Shown here: positions 33,766 through 44,100 of the stretch, piece by piece | How positions within the stretch are numbered: position 1 is the first letter of the stretch | How the letters are laid out: each line of letters begins with the position of its first letter | Origin: Planctomycetota bacterium | Lineage (GTDB): Bacteria; Planctomycetota; B15-G4; SIAN01 | Direction: 5' to 3' | Assembly (NCBI GenBank): GCA_028289345.1 | Contig: JANQQL010000033.1 | Coordinates: 186,001-250,000, forward strand | DNA: 64,000 nt | Notes under the pieces: generated by a model | Databases searched by the model: none | Seen by the model: only the letters and a program-made list of their open reading frames with translations | What the model was told of the DNA's origin: nothing | Made by a program: the position numbers and the translations under genes

Positions 33766-35217
33766 GTGGAGCTCTCGATCGCCGCTGAACACCGGGATGC
33801 TCTGGAGACCTGGGTCGATGACCAGGGCCAACTTTGCGGTGAGCATTCTGTCGGCTGGTTGAGTCGCCGCCCGAGCAAGGACGTGGCTTTGTTCGAGGCT
33901 CCGGGGCGGGTCTCCTTTGTTCGCACCCGCCACTTTGGAGAGCCCGGCCGTTCGTTGGCCCATGTGGAAAGTCGCCTGCTGGAGGATTTGCGAACCCGCA
34001 AGCTCGGGGTGCCTGAAGTTGCTGCCGTGGGGGTGGAGCCTCGCGGAACGTCGATCTTGTGGACCTCGAAAGTTCACGGAATGCGACTGGACCGTTGGTT
34101 GGATCAGCCGACTGCCCCGGTTCGCCAAATCGTGAGCCGGTTGGGAGAAGAGCTCCGCCGTTGGCACGAGGCGGGGGTGGTTCACGGTCAGTTGTTCGCG
34201 TGGCATGTTTACCTGAACGCCGACGGCTCGAAAGTGACCTTCACCGACGTCGAGGCGGCCACCACCGCCGGCCGGATCGCGCCTTGGAGACGGCGATCGC
34301 TTGACCTTGCCGCCTTGTTTGCCACTCTGCCCTTTCGCAAGTTCGGGATGTTGCTGAGGGCGCGGCTGCTCCAGTCGTACGGGATCCGTTCTCGGGAACT
34401 GCGTCGGGCAAGGGGGAGGCTGATTCGAGCCCATCGTCATTGGCGCCAACGCCGTCGCTATCCCGTGACTCACCGCCACGCCCGTGAAGTTTCGGGGAAG
34501 GAGGCGGTTCCGTGGATGCTTCCCACCGCCGCGACCGTGATCCGGGAAAGAGACGGACGCCGCAACTTGACCTTGCGACGGGATTCCGAGTCCAACTCGG
34601 AAGTGTGGTACGGCAAGCTTTATCCGCAACCCAAGATGGCTGCGGACGAGGCCTTCCACCATGAAGATTTGGAATGGTTGAACCTGCCCGTGTCCGAGGT
34701 CGTGATTGTCGCTCGTTCCCACAAGCAGTCGGTGCTTTGGACGCGTGGAATCGAACCCGGGACCACCCTGCGAGACTGGTTCCACCGGCGAAGCGGGGAT
34801 TGGCGGGAACGCCGCCACGTGATCCTGAAGGTCGCCCGGCTGGTTCAACGGCTTCATCGGGCCGGGTTCCATCATCGGGATCTTTACCTCGATCACTTTC
34901 TGATCGACGATTCCCGCCCTGAGGGACTCTCATTGATCGATCTGGCAAGGCTACGCGAGTTCCCGATGTTGCCCACGCGCTGTCGCGTCAAAGATCTGGC
35001 TGCCCTCGAATACTCGGCCCGAACCGCCCAGGTCTCCTTGATCGAGCGGCAACGCTTCTTTCGGGAATACCGCAAAGGCTTGCCCATGAATGCGGGGGCG
35101 CTGTGGAGCGCGGTCCAACGCAAGGCCGATCGAATTCAACGTCACGAGACTCGTGGAGGCCGCTTTCCGGTGCCGTGTCCTTCAGAATCGGGTGGGGCGC
35201 CGTGCGACTCGGGTTGA
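33766..35217 (+). CDS. WaaP-like LPS core kinase with two kinase-like domains
   Basis: A 483-residue protein built from two related lipopolysaccharide-kinase-type domains. The first (about 30-215) has H140-G-Q in place of the catalytic HRD or HGD, followed by TFTDVEA, so its base is missing and it is probably inactive. The second (about 255-450) has H370-R371-D372 in HHRDLYLDHFLIDD and LSLIDLARL, close to WaaP's HRDCYICHFLL / VIDLHR. WaaP phosphorylates core heptose. GTG start 6 bp after the previous stop; the end overlaps the next gene by 16 bp. Confidence 0.8.
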   Translation: MELSIAAEHRDALETWVDDQGQLCGEHSVGWLSRRPSKDVALFEAPGRVSFVRTRHFGEPGRSLAHVESRLLEDLRTRKLGVPEVAAVGVEPRGTSILWTSKVHGMRLDRWLDQPTAPVRQIVSRLGEELRRWHEAGVVHGQLFAWHVYLNADGSKVTFTDVEAATTAGRIAPWRRRSLDLAALFATLPFRKFGMLLRARLLQSYGIRSRELRRARGRLIRAHRHWRQRRRYPVTHRHAREVSGKEAVPWMLPTAATVIRERDGRRNLTLRRDSESNSEVWYGKLYPQPKMAADEAFHHEDLEWLNLPVSEVVIVARSHKQSVLWTRGIEPGTTLRDWFHRRSGDWRERRHVILKVARLVQRLHRAGFHHRDLYLDHFLIDDSRPEGLSLIDLARLREFPMLPTRCRVKDLAALEYSARTAQVSLIERQRFFREYRKGLPMNAGALWSAVQRKADRIQRHETRGGRFPVPCPSESGGAPCDSG

Positions 35218-36326
35218 TTTTCGACCACTTCTGGCCCGGTCGCGGCGGTGCCGAAGCGAGTCTGTTTGGGTTGATGGAAGCTTTGGCGGCGCGTGGTCAC
35301 GACGTCGTCGTGTATTGCCGAGATGGTCAGGCCGGGAAGGGGGTCACCCTTGCAAAGGTTGCCGTCGGTTGGGGGGGGCGTGGCAAGCAGGAGCGCCAGT
35401 TCGCCGCCGCGGCGGTGAATGCAGCTCGCCAAGACCATCGGCTGGTGTACGGAGTCCGCCACTTGCTGGATGCAGACCTGTACCAGCCCCATGGAGGAAC
35501 CTGGGCGGCGACTCGAGAGGCCCGCCATCGGGTTCGTGGCGCAGGCGCCATTCGACGCCGCTGGGATCGACTCAGCCCCAAGCAACGATACTTTTGCCAA
35601 GCCGACGAACAGGTCTTTGCCGGGATTCCACCGAAGGTCACGTTGGCGGTTTCGGAGATGGTTCGAGAGGACATTGCACGGCGTTACGGTCGGTTCGATC
35701 CCCGAGTCGAGGTTGTGTGGCCGGCGATTGATCGGCGCTTTCATTCGGAGCTTCGGGAACAACCAAAGTGGCGAGCGGCTCGAGAACGGAAGCGTGGGTT
35801 GGAGTTCTTGTTCGTGGGGCACGACCTGCACTTGAAAGGATTTCCTCGCCTGCTCGACGCCTTCGCTCTCTCCTCGCGTGCCCAGGACGGAAGCTGCTTG
35901 CGTGTGGTTGGCCGCGCCCGGACTTCGCAAGTTCGAAGCTTGGCGCGGGCCGCGGGCCTGGAACACGCGGTCGTTCTCGAAGGTCCCCAGCGCGACATGG
36001 AGTCTTGCTACGCGGCCGCAGACGTCCTGGTCCACCCGACTCACTATGACCCTTGCGCCCTGGTGTCTTTGGAGGCCTTGGCAAGTGGATTGCCGGTCAT
36101 TACCACTCGCCAGAACGGAGCATGGCCGTGGGTGGAGCAGGGCGGGGGGCGAGTTCTCGGAGATCGCTTTGACGTCGAAGAGCTGGTCGCCGCCTTGGAA
36201 CAACCGTGGCGCGAAAGGCCGCCCGCCTTTCTTTCCCAGCGAGACACGGTGTTCGATGCGCGCCGCATGACGGATCGCATCGAGTCGTTCCTGAGGGAAA
36301 TCGACGGTCAGCGCAACGCGTCATGA
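35202..36326 (+). CDS. Glycosyltransferase family 4 protein
   Basis: A 374-residue GT-B glycosyltransferase. The N-terminal domain opens with RLGLIFDHFWPGRGGAEAS, a GT4-style start with a glycine-rich loop. The C-terminal domain contains FLFVGHDLHLKGFPRLLDAF, VVLEGPQRDMESCYAAADVLVHPTHYDPCALVSLEALASGLPVI, the donor-binding E-x7-E region. WaaG-type proteins of this family add glucose to the inner core; the neighbours suggest a core-LPS role, but the sugar is unknown. The GTG at 35202 is chosen to give the family N-terminus and lies within the previous gene's end. Confidence 0.88.
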   Translation: MRLGLIFDHFWPGRGGAEASLFGLMEALAARGHDVVVYCRDGQAGKGVTLAKVAVGWGGRGKQERQFAAAAVNAARQDHRLVYGVRHLLDADLYQPHGGTWAATREARHRVRGAGAIRRRWDRLSPKQRYFCQADEQVFAGIPPKVTLAVSEMVREDIARRYGRFDPRVEVVWPAIDRRFHSELREQPKWRAARERKRGLEFLFVGHDLHLKGFPRLLDAFALSSRAQDGSCLRVVGRARTSQVRSLARAAGLEHAVVLEGPQRDMESCYAAADVLVHPTHYDPCALVSLEALASGLPVITTRQNGAWPWVEQGGGRVLGDRFDVEELVAALEQPWRERPPAFLSQRDTVFDARRMTDRIESFLREIDGQRNAS

Positions 36327-37297
36327 GAATTCTCGGACTCATGGAGGATCCGGAGGGACCGAGCGCGCGACTGCGGTTTCATTGCTACACCGAACCGGCG
36401 TCCCACCGGGGGGCCACACTTTCGGCGGTGGGGATTCCTCATGGTTTTCGTGCCCAACGCCGGTTGTTCGCAAGCGCGGATCAGTTCGACGTGGTGTTCT
36501 TGCAACGACGATTGCTGCTCCCGTGGCAGCTACGTTTCCTTCGGCGCCGGACTCGCCGTCTGATCTATGACTTGGACGACGCCCTGGCGATTCGAGATCG
36601 AGAACCCTTCGATTCCTGGACGCGGGGCACCAAGTTCCGAGTCACCGTTCGCCAAGCTGACCGCACCCTGGCGGGCAACCAAGCGCTGCAACGCTTGGTC
36701 CAAAAGTTCGGGGGAGCGTCGACTCGAGTGCCCACACTCCTCCCGTGGTTGGAGGTCCCGGAGATTCCGAGGGTTCCTCATCGAGCCTTGTGGATCGGAC
36801 AGCCGTCCACGTTTCGCTACCTGCATCCGCTGTTGGATTCGTGGCAGGGGATCGTCCATCGCTTTCCCGCGCTGCATCTCGAGGTTGTGGGGAGTGGCAG
36901 AAACCTGGACCTTGGCGGGGTTTCGTTCACGGCTTGGTCACCTCAGGAGGAGGCAAGAGCTTTGGCCCAAGCGAGCCTGGGGTTGGCCCCTCTTCCGAAG
37001 AATCGATGGACCGAGGGAAAGTGTGGGGCGCGGCTGCTTGGCTACCTGCGGGCCGGTCTGTCGGCGCTGGCTTCCCCCGTTGGAAGTCAGGCCGAGATTG
37101 CCGAGCGAGTTCCGGGAGTGCGGATCGTCACGAACCAAGAAGAGTGGGCCATCGCATTCGAGGATTTCGCCCGAGGAGAGGCTCCGGTGTCTGACCAGCC
37201 GTCGGCGATTCAAGGGCGTGCCGAGTCGGAGTATGGTGTCGACAGGTGGTTTCCCTCGTGGTTCGCCGCGGTGACCGGCGCCGGGGAGAAAGCCTAG
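36323..37297 (+). CDS. Glycosyltransferase (GT-B type, family uncertain)
   Basis: A 324-residue protein starting MRILGLMEDPEGPSARLRF, with a first domain that has DVVFLQRRLLLPWQLRFLRRRTRRLIYDLDDALAIRD, and a second with LHLEVVGSGRNLDL and EEARALAQASLGLAPLPKNRWTEGKCGARLLGYLRAGL. The WTEGKCGxRLLEYxxxGL-like segment is typical of GT1/GT4-like donor-binding regions. The ATG overlaps the previous stop by 4 bp. The sugar specificity is unknown; position suggests LPS or other envelope glycan assembly. Confidence 0.75.
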   Translation: MRILGLMEDPEGPSARLRFHCYTEPASHRGATLSAVGIPHGFRAQRRLFASADQFDVVFLQRRLLLPWQLRFLRRRTRRLIYDLDDALAIRDREPFDSWTRGTKFRVTVRQADRTLAGNQALQRLVQKFGGASTRVPTLLPWLEVPEIPRVPHRALWIGQPSTFRYLHPLLDSWQGIVHRFPALHLEVVGSGRNLDLGGVSFTAWSPQEEARALAQASLGLAPLPKNRWTEGKCGARLLGYLRAGLSALASPVGSQAEIAERVPGVRIVTNQEEWAIAFEDFARGEAPVSDQPSAIQGRAESEYGVDRWFPSWFAAVTGAGEKA

Positions 37298-37351
37298 AGA
37301 CCCCGGCGCACTGGGAATCTCTCGGGACCTCTGTTAGAACCGGCCGCTCTG

Positions 37352-37891
37352 ATGAAAGGCTCCTTCATGCTGCGCACCTGGCTTGCGCTGATTCCGATCG
37401 CATTCCTCTCTGCCACCGGCTGCAAAAGCAGTGGTGGCTCGGGTCCTGTGGATGCGACTTCGGATGCGCTTCATCAAGCAGCCTTGCAGGCCAGCACGGA
37501 GTACCGCTCCATCGTCGGGGTCGGGCGTTCGATGGTACAGGCGATCAATGTGTTCGATTCCGGAAAGCCTCGCACCCTGGCCGAGTACCGCAACAAGCTG
37601 GCAGAGCAGGCGGGCCCGCATCACTTTCGCAATGAGCAGCTGCTGGACGTCCGCGACCGCCTGACGCCGGATCGACCGCAGTTTCACGGCCTCCGCCGGC
37701 AGATGACCAATCCCAATTTTCAGCGCTCGCGACGTGGCTTGCTGGAGGGAGGCGGGGAATCGCCGGGATTCATCGGAAGTCTGGGGAAGTTCGTCGGCGC
37801 GAAATGGCCGTTCAGCTCTCGCCCCGACGAGCGAGAAGCTCAGCTGGCAGAGGAAACCGTTCTCCAGCAAATTCTCCCTCCCCGGGACTGA
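37352..37891 (+). CDS. Small predicted lipoprotein
   Basis: A 179-residue protein with a lipoprotein signal: hydrophobic TWLALIPIAFLSATGC with the lipidated cysteine at residue 24. The mature part is hydrophilic, helical at first (ATSDALHQAALQASTEYRSIVGVGRSMVQ) and basic later. An ATG at 37367 preceded by AAAGG is an equally plausible start, shortening the n-region by five residues. It sits between the glycosyltransferase and WaaF-like genes. No family recognised. Confidence 0.65.
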   Translation: MKGSFMLRTWLALIPIAFLSATGCKSSGGSGPVDATSDALHQAALQASTEYRSIVGVGRSMVQAINVFDSGKPRTLAEYRNKLAEQAGPHHFRNEQLLDVRDRLTPDRPQFHGLRRQMTNPNFQRSRRGLLEGGGESPGFIGSLGKFVGAKWPFSSRPDEREAQLAEETVLQQILPPRD

Positions 37892-38119
37892 TCAGCCGCG
37901 TGCCGGTCCCGGGCATTGCTTCGTCGTCCCATCTCTTCGCCGGGCGCTCCTTGTCGACTCCCGGCTGAGGCGGAGACTTCCTCGCCGGCTCCCACCCTGC
38001 GCGCACCGGCATCTTGTCCCCACCTCGATCCCGGCCCGAAATGTGCAAGGTCGCACGTTACCTTGTGGTGTTTTGCTCGTAATGTAGAGCGGGGCTAGAG
38101 GGGGGTACCGGGGGAACCC

Positions 38120-39202
38120 GTGCGAATCCGAAAGATTGGTGCAGGAGCGATCGCCGTCCGACTCCCGAATTGGGTCGGGGATGCGGTCATGGTGACTCCC
38201 GCCTTGCGCGCTCTCAAGCAGGCGCTCCCGGAAACGACAATCGTGGCCGTCGGGCCGGGGGTCCTCGAAAAACTCCTCGGAAACCTTCCCTGGTTGGATT
38301 GTTTCCTGCCCCTCCAACGCAAGACGCGGCACCGGGGTCTGACCGGGATGTGGCGGGCGGCTCGGGAGATCCGCGAGTTCGGCGCCAAAGACGGGATCGT
38401 GTTTCCCCACTCCCAATCGTCCGCGATCTTGCTGCGCTTGGCCGGAGTTCGGCACTTGCTCGGCTACTGGAGTTCGGGCCGCGGGTTCCTGTTGAGCGAT
38501 GCGCCCAAGCCGATTCTGGAGAACGGCAAGCGGGTGCCGGAGCCGATGACTCGACACTACTTGACTCTTCTCAAAGGCTGGGGGATCGAGTCGTCCGATG
38601 AGCGCCTGGAATTGTTGACAACAGAGGCTGAGGAAGCGGCTGCGTCCGCGTTTCTTCAGCAGCACGGGTTGGAAGTTGGGCAGTTCTTCGCGCTCAACCC
38701 CGGGGCCTCGTTTGGTGCGTCGAAGTTTTGGACCGTGGATGGCTTTGCATCCTCAGCCAGACAGCTTCTGACCCGACACGGCTTAAGGAGTTTGGTGCTG
38801 TGTGGACCCGGGGAAGAGTTTCTGGCCCGACAAATCGCCGAAGCCGCGGGAGATTGTGTGGTCGACACCTCCTCTGCGCCGTTGCCGCTCGAACTGTTGA
38901 AGCCGGTGCTGCGAGACAGCCGCCTCTTGGTCACCACGGACACGGGCCCCCGACACATCGCCACCGCATTCTCCGTGCCGACGGTGGTTCTCATGGGGCC
39001 CACGGACCCTCGCTACACGGCCAGCAATCTGGAGCGAACCGAAGTCCTTCGCATTGACGTCGACTGCGGACCTTGCCATTTGAAAGTATGCCCCCTCGAC
39101 CATCGCTGCATGACTGGTCTCACTTCGGATCATGTCTTGGCTGCGGCGGATCGCTTGCTGACTCGGTTTGCGGAAGATTCTCAGGAGTCCCTCCATGCCT
39201 AG
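38120..39202 (+). CDS. waaF: Glycosyltransferase family 9 / LPS heptosyltransferase II-like protein
   Basis: A 360-residue GT9 enzyme. The WaaF hallmarks VRLPNWVGDAVMVTPALRALKQALP near the N-terminus and NPGASFGASKFW, TTDTGPRHIATAFSVPTVVLMGPTDPRYTA in the C-terminal domain are present; the second block binds ADP-heptose. A cysteine-containing segment DCGPCHLKVCPLDHRCM matches the zinc-like end seen in WaaF. It adds heptose to the inner core. The start is GTG. The 228 bp upstream show no gene. The stop overlaps the next ATG by 8 bp. Confidence 0.9.
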   Translation: MRIRKIGAGAIAVRLPNWVGDAVMVTPALRALKQALPETTIVAVGPGVLEKLLGNLPWLDCFLPLQRKTRHRGLTGMWRAAREIREFGAKDGIVFPHSQSSAILLRLAGVRHLLGYWSSGRGFLLSDAPKPILENGKRVPEPMTRHYLTLLKGWGIESSDERLELLTTEAEEAAASAFLQQHGLEVGQFFALNPGASFGASKFWTVDGFASSARQLLTRHGLRSLVLCGPGEEFLARQIAEAAGDCVVDTSSAPLPLELLKPVLRDSRLLVTTDTGPRHIATAFSVPTVVLMGPTDPRYTASNLERTEVLRIDVDCGPCHLKVCPLDHRCMTGLTSDHVLAAADRLLTRFAEDSQESLHA

Positions 39203-41189
39203 GTTCATCTTGCATGTCGATGAGGATCGCCGAGTCATCGAGATCGACGAAGACCGCATCACGGTCGGACGGGGGCCCAGCTCGGATCTGCGCATCAGTG
39301 ATCGGCTGGCATCGCGCACCCACTGCCGCATCGATCGTCGCAACGGCGACTACGTGGTGCAGGACACAGGCAGCCAAAACGGGACTTTTCTGAACGGCAA
39401 GCAAATCCTCAGCTCTCCGATTCGTGAGCGAGATGTGATCTCCATTGGCGGGACCCGAATCTACTTCGAAGAAGAGCCGGACCCCGATGACACCTGTGTG
39501 ATCCCGGGAAGCAGCGTGCCGACGGACACGCTGGTGCGTCGCTTGACCCGCGAGCGTTCCAATCTCATGCGGTTGCAGCGCATTGCCCAGGTCCTCTCCA
39601 CCGAGAACGATCTTGGCAAGCTACTGACCCTGTTGGTGGATGCGCTGATCGAGCTGACCGGAGCCGAACGGGGCTTCCTGATCCTGCGCAATGAAGACGA
39701 CGACTTGGAGTTTGCAGCGGCGAGGAACTTCGACGGAGACTCGGTGCCCGAGCCGGAAATGAAGATCTCGAGGTCCATTGCCGCGAGCGTCATGGAAAAG
39801 GAACACCCGGTGCTCACCGTGAACGCTCGCGACGACGAGCGTTTCGAAGGCGTTCCGTCCATTGACAACCTCGGACTTCGCTCGGTCCTGGCGGCGCCGC
39901 TTCGAGCCCAGGGAGAAATGATCGGCGCGGTGTACGTCGACCATCGGTTGGCCAAGGCGCAGTTCGGCGATGAAGATCTGGAGCTGGCCGAGTCCTTCGC
40001 CAGTTACGCAGCCCTGGCCATCCAAAGAACCCGACTCGTTCGTGACTTGAAGGAGGCAAATCGCAACCTCTCGGCCAGCGAAGAGCGGGTTCGCATCCTC
40101 AACGAGGAATTGAAGAAACGCATCGCGGTGCAAGAAATCGAGTTGGTGGAAGCCCGCGCAAGGCTTCGTGAGCGCGCCGATGTTACCGGCAACGACTACT
40201 CACGCATCGTGGGTCGCTCCAAGGGAATGATGGACATCTTTCGGCTGCTGGATCGAGTCGTGACGTCCGACTTTCCCGTGCAAATCTACGGAGAAAGCGG
40301 CACCGGGAAAGAGCTCATTGCCCGGGCGGTCCACGAAAACGGTCCCCGGACCAAGAATCGATTCGTTTCGGAAAACTGCGCCGCCCTACCGGATACCTTG
40401 CTCGAGAGTGAGTTGTTCGGCTACGAGAAGGGAGCCTTCACCGGGGCCAAGAGTGCCAAGAAGGGTCTTCTCTTGACAGCCCATCGTGGGACGTTGTTTC
40501 TCGATGAAGTGGGGGACATGAGTCACGACGTCCAAAAAAAACTGCTGCGCTTCTTGCAAGAGGGGGAGTTTCGGCCGGTGGGTGGGCGCGAGCCGGTGCA
40601 CGTGGACGTTCGAGTGATTTCCGCGTCGAACAAAGACCTTCGAGAGTTGGTTGACCAAGGCAAGTTTCGAGAGGATCTGTACTACCGCCTCAATGTGCTT
40701 CCCGTGCGTTTGCCTCCGCTTCGCGAGCGTAAGGACGACATCGCTTTGCTGGTCGACCACTTTCTGAAGAAGTTTTGCAGCGAGACCGGGCGGCCCGTGA
40801 TGAAGATGCGGCCCGAGGTCATGGATGCGTTGATGAACTATCGTTGGCCCGGAAATGTCCGCGAACTGGAGAATGAGATCCGCATGCTGATCACTTTCTC
40901 GGACGACCCCATCACCCTCGACCGGGTGTCCGAGCGCATTCGCAGCGCGGGACACGGGGAGAGCGACGAGGCGGCCGGCTCGGGGTTGGTGGCGCAGGTG
41001 GAAGCGCTCGAGCGTCGCGAGATTCGCCGATCCCTCCAAGAGGCCGCCGGCAACAAGAGCAAGGCGGCGGAGATGTTGGGAATCAGTCGCTTCACGCTGC
41101 AGCGCAAGCTCGACAAGTACCACATCGGCCCCGACGGTCGACGAGTGTCGGAAGACTCGGCCGGCGATGAGCTGCCGAGCGCTGAGTAG
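39195..41189 (+). CDS. FHA-GAF-AAA+ sigma-54-dependent transcriptional activator
   Basis: A 664-residue regulator. N-terminal FHA domain (about 1-95) has VGRGPSSDLR, SRTHC and QNGTFLNG, the phosphothreonine-binding set. A GAF domain follows (about 130-290), then a coiled-coil linker. The AAA+ domain has Walker A GESGTGKE (366-373) and the GAFTGA sigma-54 contact loop (413-418), both intact. A Fis-type helix-turn-helix ends it (NKSKAAEMLGISRFTLQRKLDKY). It should drive sigma-54 promoters in response to a phosphorylated partner. ATG 39195 has AGGAG upstream. The kinase gene begins 4 bp after its stop. Confidence 0.93.
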   Translation: MPRFILHVDEDRRVIEIDEDRITVGRGPSSDLRISDRLASRTHCRIDRRNGDYVVQDTGSQNGTFLNGKQILSSPIRERDVISIGGTRIYFEEEPDPDDTCVIPGSSVPTDTLVRRLTRERSNLMRLQRIAQVLSTENDLGKLLTLLVDALIELTGAERGFLILRNEDDDLEFAAARNFDGDSVPEPEMKISRSIAASVMEKEHPVLTVNARDDERFEGVPSIDNLGLRSVLAAPLRAQGEMIGAVYVDHRLAKAQFGDEDLELAESFASYAALAIQRTRLVRDLKEANRNLSASEERVRILNEELKKRIAVQEIELVEARARLRERADVTGNDYSRIVGRSKGMMDIFRLLDRVVTSDFPVQIYGESGTGKELIARAVHENGPRTKNRFVSENCAALPDTLLESELFGYEKGAFTGAKSAKKGLLLTAHRGTLFLDEVGDMSHDVQKKLLRFLQEGEFRPVGGREPVHVDVRVISASNKDLRELVDQGKFREDLYYRLNVLPVRLPPLRERKDDIALLVDHFLKKFCSETGRPVMKMRPEVMDALMNYRWPGNVRELENEIRMLITFSDDPITLDRVSERIRSAGHGESDEAAGSGLVAQVEALERREIRRSLQEAAGNKSKAAEMLGISRFTLQRKLDKYHIGPDGRRVSEDSAGDELPSAE

Positions 41190-41193
41190 CTCC

Positions 41194-44100
41194 ATGGCCA
41201 AACGCCACCGCTTCGTTCAACCGATCCCGGGATACCGGATCCAGCGGCTCTTGGGTTCGGGGGCCACCAGTTCGGTTTACGAGGCCGAGCAGGTCGCCCT
41301 GGGGCGGCGCGTCGCGATCAAGGTCATTCGTCAGGAACGCCGGGAGAAGGACCTCCCGGTCCAGCGCATGAAGAAGGAGGCTCGCGTCCTCGCGGACTTG
41401 GAACATCCCCATGTGGTGCGCTCGATCGATTTCGGTCGCGCCGATGGACTGCTTTACTTCGTCATGGAGTTCGTCGACGGACAAAGCGCCAAACAGCATC
41501 TGGAAAACAAGGGACCGTTTCCCGAGAACGAAGTCTGCCACATCGCGGCGTGCCTGGCCAGCGCCTTGGAATACACCGCCTCTCATGGAATCACTCACCG
41601 CGACGTGAAGCCAGGCAACATTTTGCTGGCGAAGAGCGGCGACGTGAAACTGACCGACTTCGGTTTGGCGAGATCCAAAGGGGACAGTTCACTCACGCGG
41701 GAAGGACGGACCCTGGGGACCCCCCAGTACATGTCTCCTGAGCAGGTGCGCCATGCCCGCCGGACGGATTTGCGCAGCGACTTCTACAGTCTCGGTGCAA
41801 CGCTGTATCACCTGGTGTGTGGCCGGCCACCGTTCATTGGGGAGTCGGTCGCGGAAGTGCTCCATCAAGTTCTGTACGGACGGCCAGAACCGCCGGAAAC
41901 CTGGAACCCCGAGGTGTCGCCTGCCATGTCCGCGGTGATCGCGCGCCTGATGGCTCGCAATCCGGCGCGACGCTACCGCCGGGCGCACGAACTCATTCAG
42001 GATCTGGAAGCGGTGGAAGACGGCGCGCCCGGCCACCCAATCGAAGTTGGGCTTTCTTGGCAGGACTCCGCCCGTGCCCCGTTGTTTGGTGCGCGATCTC
42101 CGTTGTTGCTGGGAGCGTTGGGGCTGCTGCTGATCGGCGTGTTTCTGGGAGGAGTGGTGACCTGGTCGAGCGATGATGACGACGCTCCTTCCCCGGCGAT
42201 TCGAGAACAGTCGATCCTGCAGTCGTTGAATGAGCAGGTGGCCGTGCAGCCACCTTGGGTCTTGAGCCAAGAGTTGCACAGGCTCAGCAAGGAAGGGGCC
42301 TTGACGGACGTTTCCGCAGGGTCCCGAGTCGCCCTGGAAGAGGCGCTGCGAAACCAGTTGCAAGCTGGATTCGCGGAGGCGCTGGAGCGGGCTTGGCGAG
42401 AAGGACGCCGGACACTCGAAAACGGCACCCTGACCAATTGGGAGCCAGCAATCCTTCAGGGATATCGCCAAGGTCTCGACGCTCAGTGGGGAACACCGGT
42501 CCCGTCGTCGGAAGACACGATGCTGGACCAAAAAGTGCAACGGGGACAAGAAGAGTTGTTGACCCGCGCGGGAACTTGGGTGCACGAACTCTTGGGGCAG
42601 CTGAGACGAGACCTCGAAGCAATCGAGGAACAGCTTCGTCATCGAGTGCTCGGGGGCCCCGATCGGCCGGGGCTTCTGGCGGAACACCGTTTCCACGAGG
42701 CGCGTGCCGCGGTTGCGGAGCTCCCGATGCGTCGCGAAGCGGCGTTGAGCGCCGCCTTTGAAGCGAAACGAGAAGTTTCCCAAGCGGCGCTGCCTTCCGG
42801 GGCAACGCTGTGGCAGAGGTTGCCGGATGAATTCGTCAGGGAGTGGTCCGGGGAGCAACGATCGCGAGTTCTGCTCGAGGCGATCGACGAAGCGGCAGAG
42901 GAGTTTCGCGGCGCCCGCCGAGACTTGGTGGCGCGCGCGACCAAGAGAGATCAAGCGCGAATCGAAGCCGGGGAAGTTCAGCGGCCCATCAGCGCGTGGC
43001 TGGCAGATCTCGAGCGCGAGCTGTCGCTCGCCAAACTGGAAATCCAAGGCGCCCATGAACCATGGGAAGCCGAGGATCTGTTGGCGAAGTACCAGTCCGT
43101 TCTGGAGCAGACCCAAAGCCGGGTTGGAGCGCGTGCCCAACAGCAAGCGTTGGATCGTTTGTTCCTTGGCAGCGACGGGGAACCCGGGCTCGAAGAGCTG
43201 ATCCGGCAGCGTCGGATTCCCGAGTCTCTTGAGAACCTGGATCAGGCCTCCGAGCTGGCGAAAGAAGCGGTTCGTGCTTTTCAGGAGCCGCTCCAATCAC
43301 TGCACCAGTATTTGGAAGTGGCTGCGCAGAGGCTGCGAAGCCAAGAGGGGTCCGTGGTGGAGCTGCGTGATCGAAGTGGGATTCTCCATCGCGGCACGTT
43401 GCGGTTCGACTCGAGTCGGAAGGAGTATCGGGTCGGTGCCCGGTCTCGACTTTCGCTTCGGGATCTTTCCGTCGCGACCTTGCAGGACATCGCCGGGAAA
43501 GATCCGTCCACTCCAGCGAGTCAAGCGCTGTTGCTATTCGCCTGGGGAGGCAAGCCGGATCTGGCTCACCTTGACCTGTTACTGGACGAAGATGCCAGCA
43601 CGCTTTCTTCGTATCTCGCCGGCTGGCGCGCCGACGATGAGCAGATTTCCCAGACTCAGAGGGATCAGACGGAGGATGAAGCCAGGGCCGCGTGGTCTTC
43701 CCTGGAAGAAGCCCTCGTTCAGAAGCGCTTCGAAGATGCCGAGGCTGCACTTCGACGCGTCCGAGAGAGTCCGAGGCTGCTGGCGACGGACGTGTTGCGG
43801 CCCCACCGAACAAAACTGGACGATTACGAGCGGCGCATCCGTGCGGGTCGCGAGAATCGAACTCGGGAGGTCTTGTGGGCCGGCCTGTATCGCAATGCCA
43901 CGAAGTTTTCGATCGATCAGGAAGGTCGAGTGCAGATCGCCTATGACTTCGATCGTTCTCAGGAGGGAGCCGATTTCGACTTGGGAGGCGAGGGGGTGTC
44001 CGTTTCCAACGGAGCGCTGCGCTTCGAGTCCCACGCCATGTCCGCCGCTCTGAAGTCGGGAATCACCGGGCTGAGCTTGCCCCTCGCGGTCGATCCTTCC

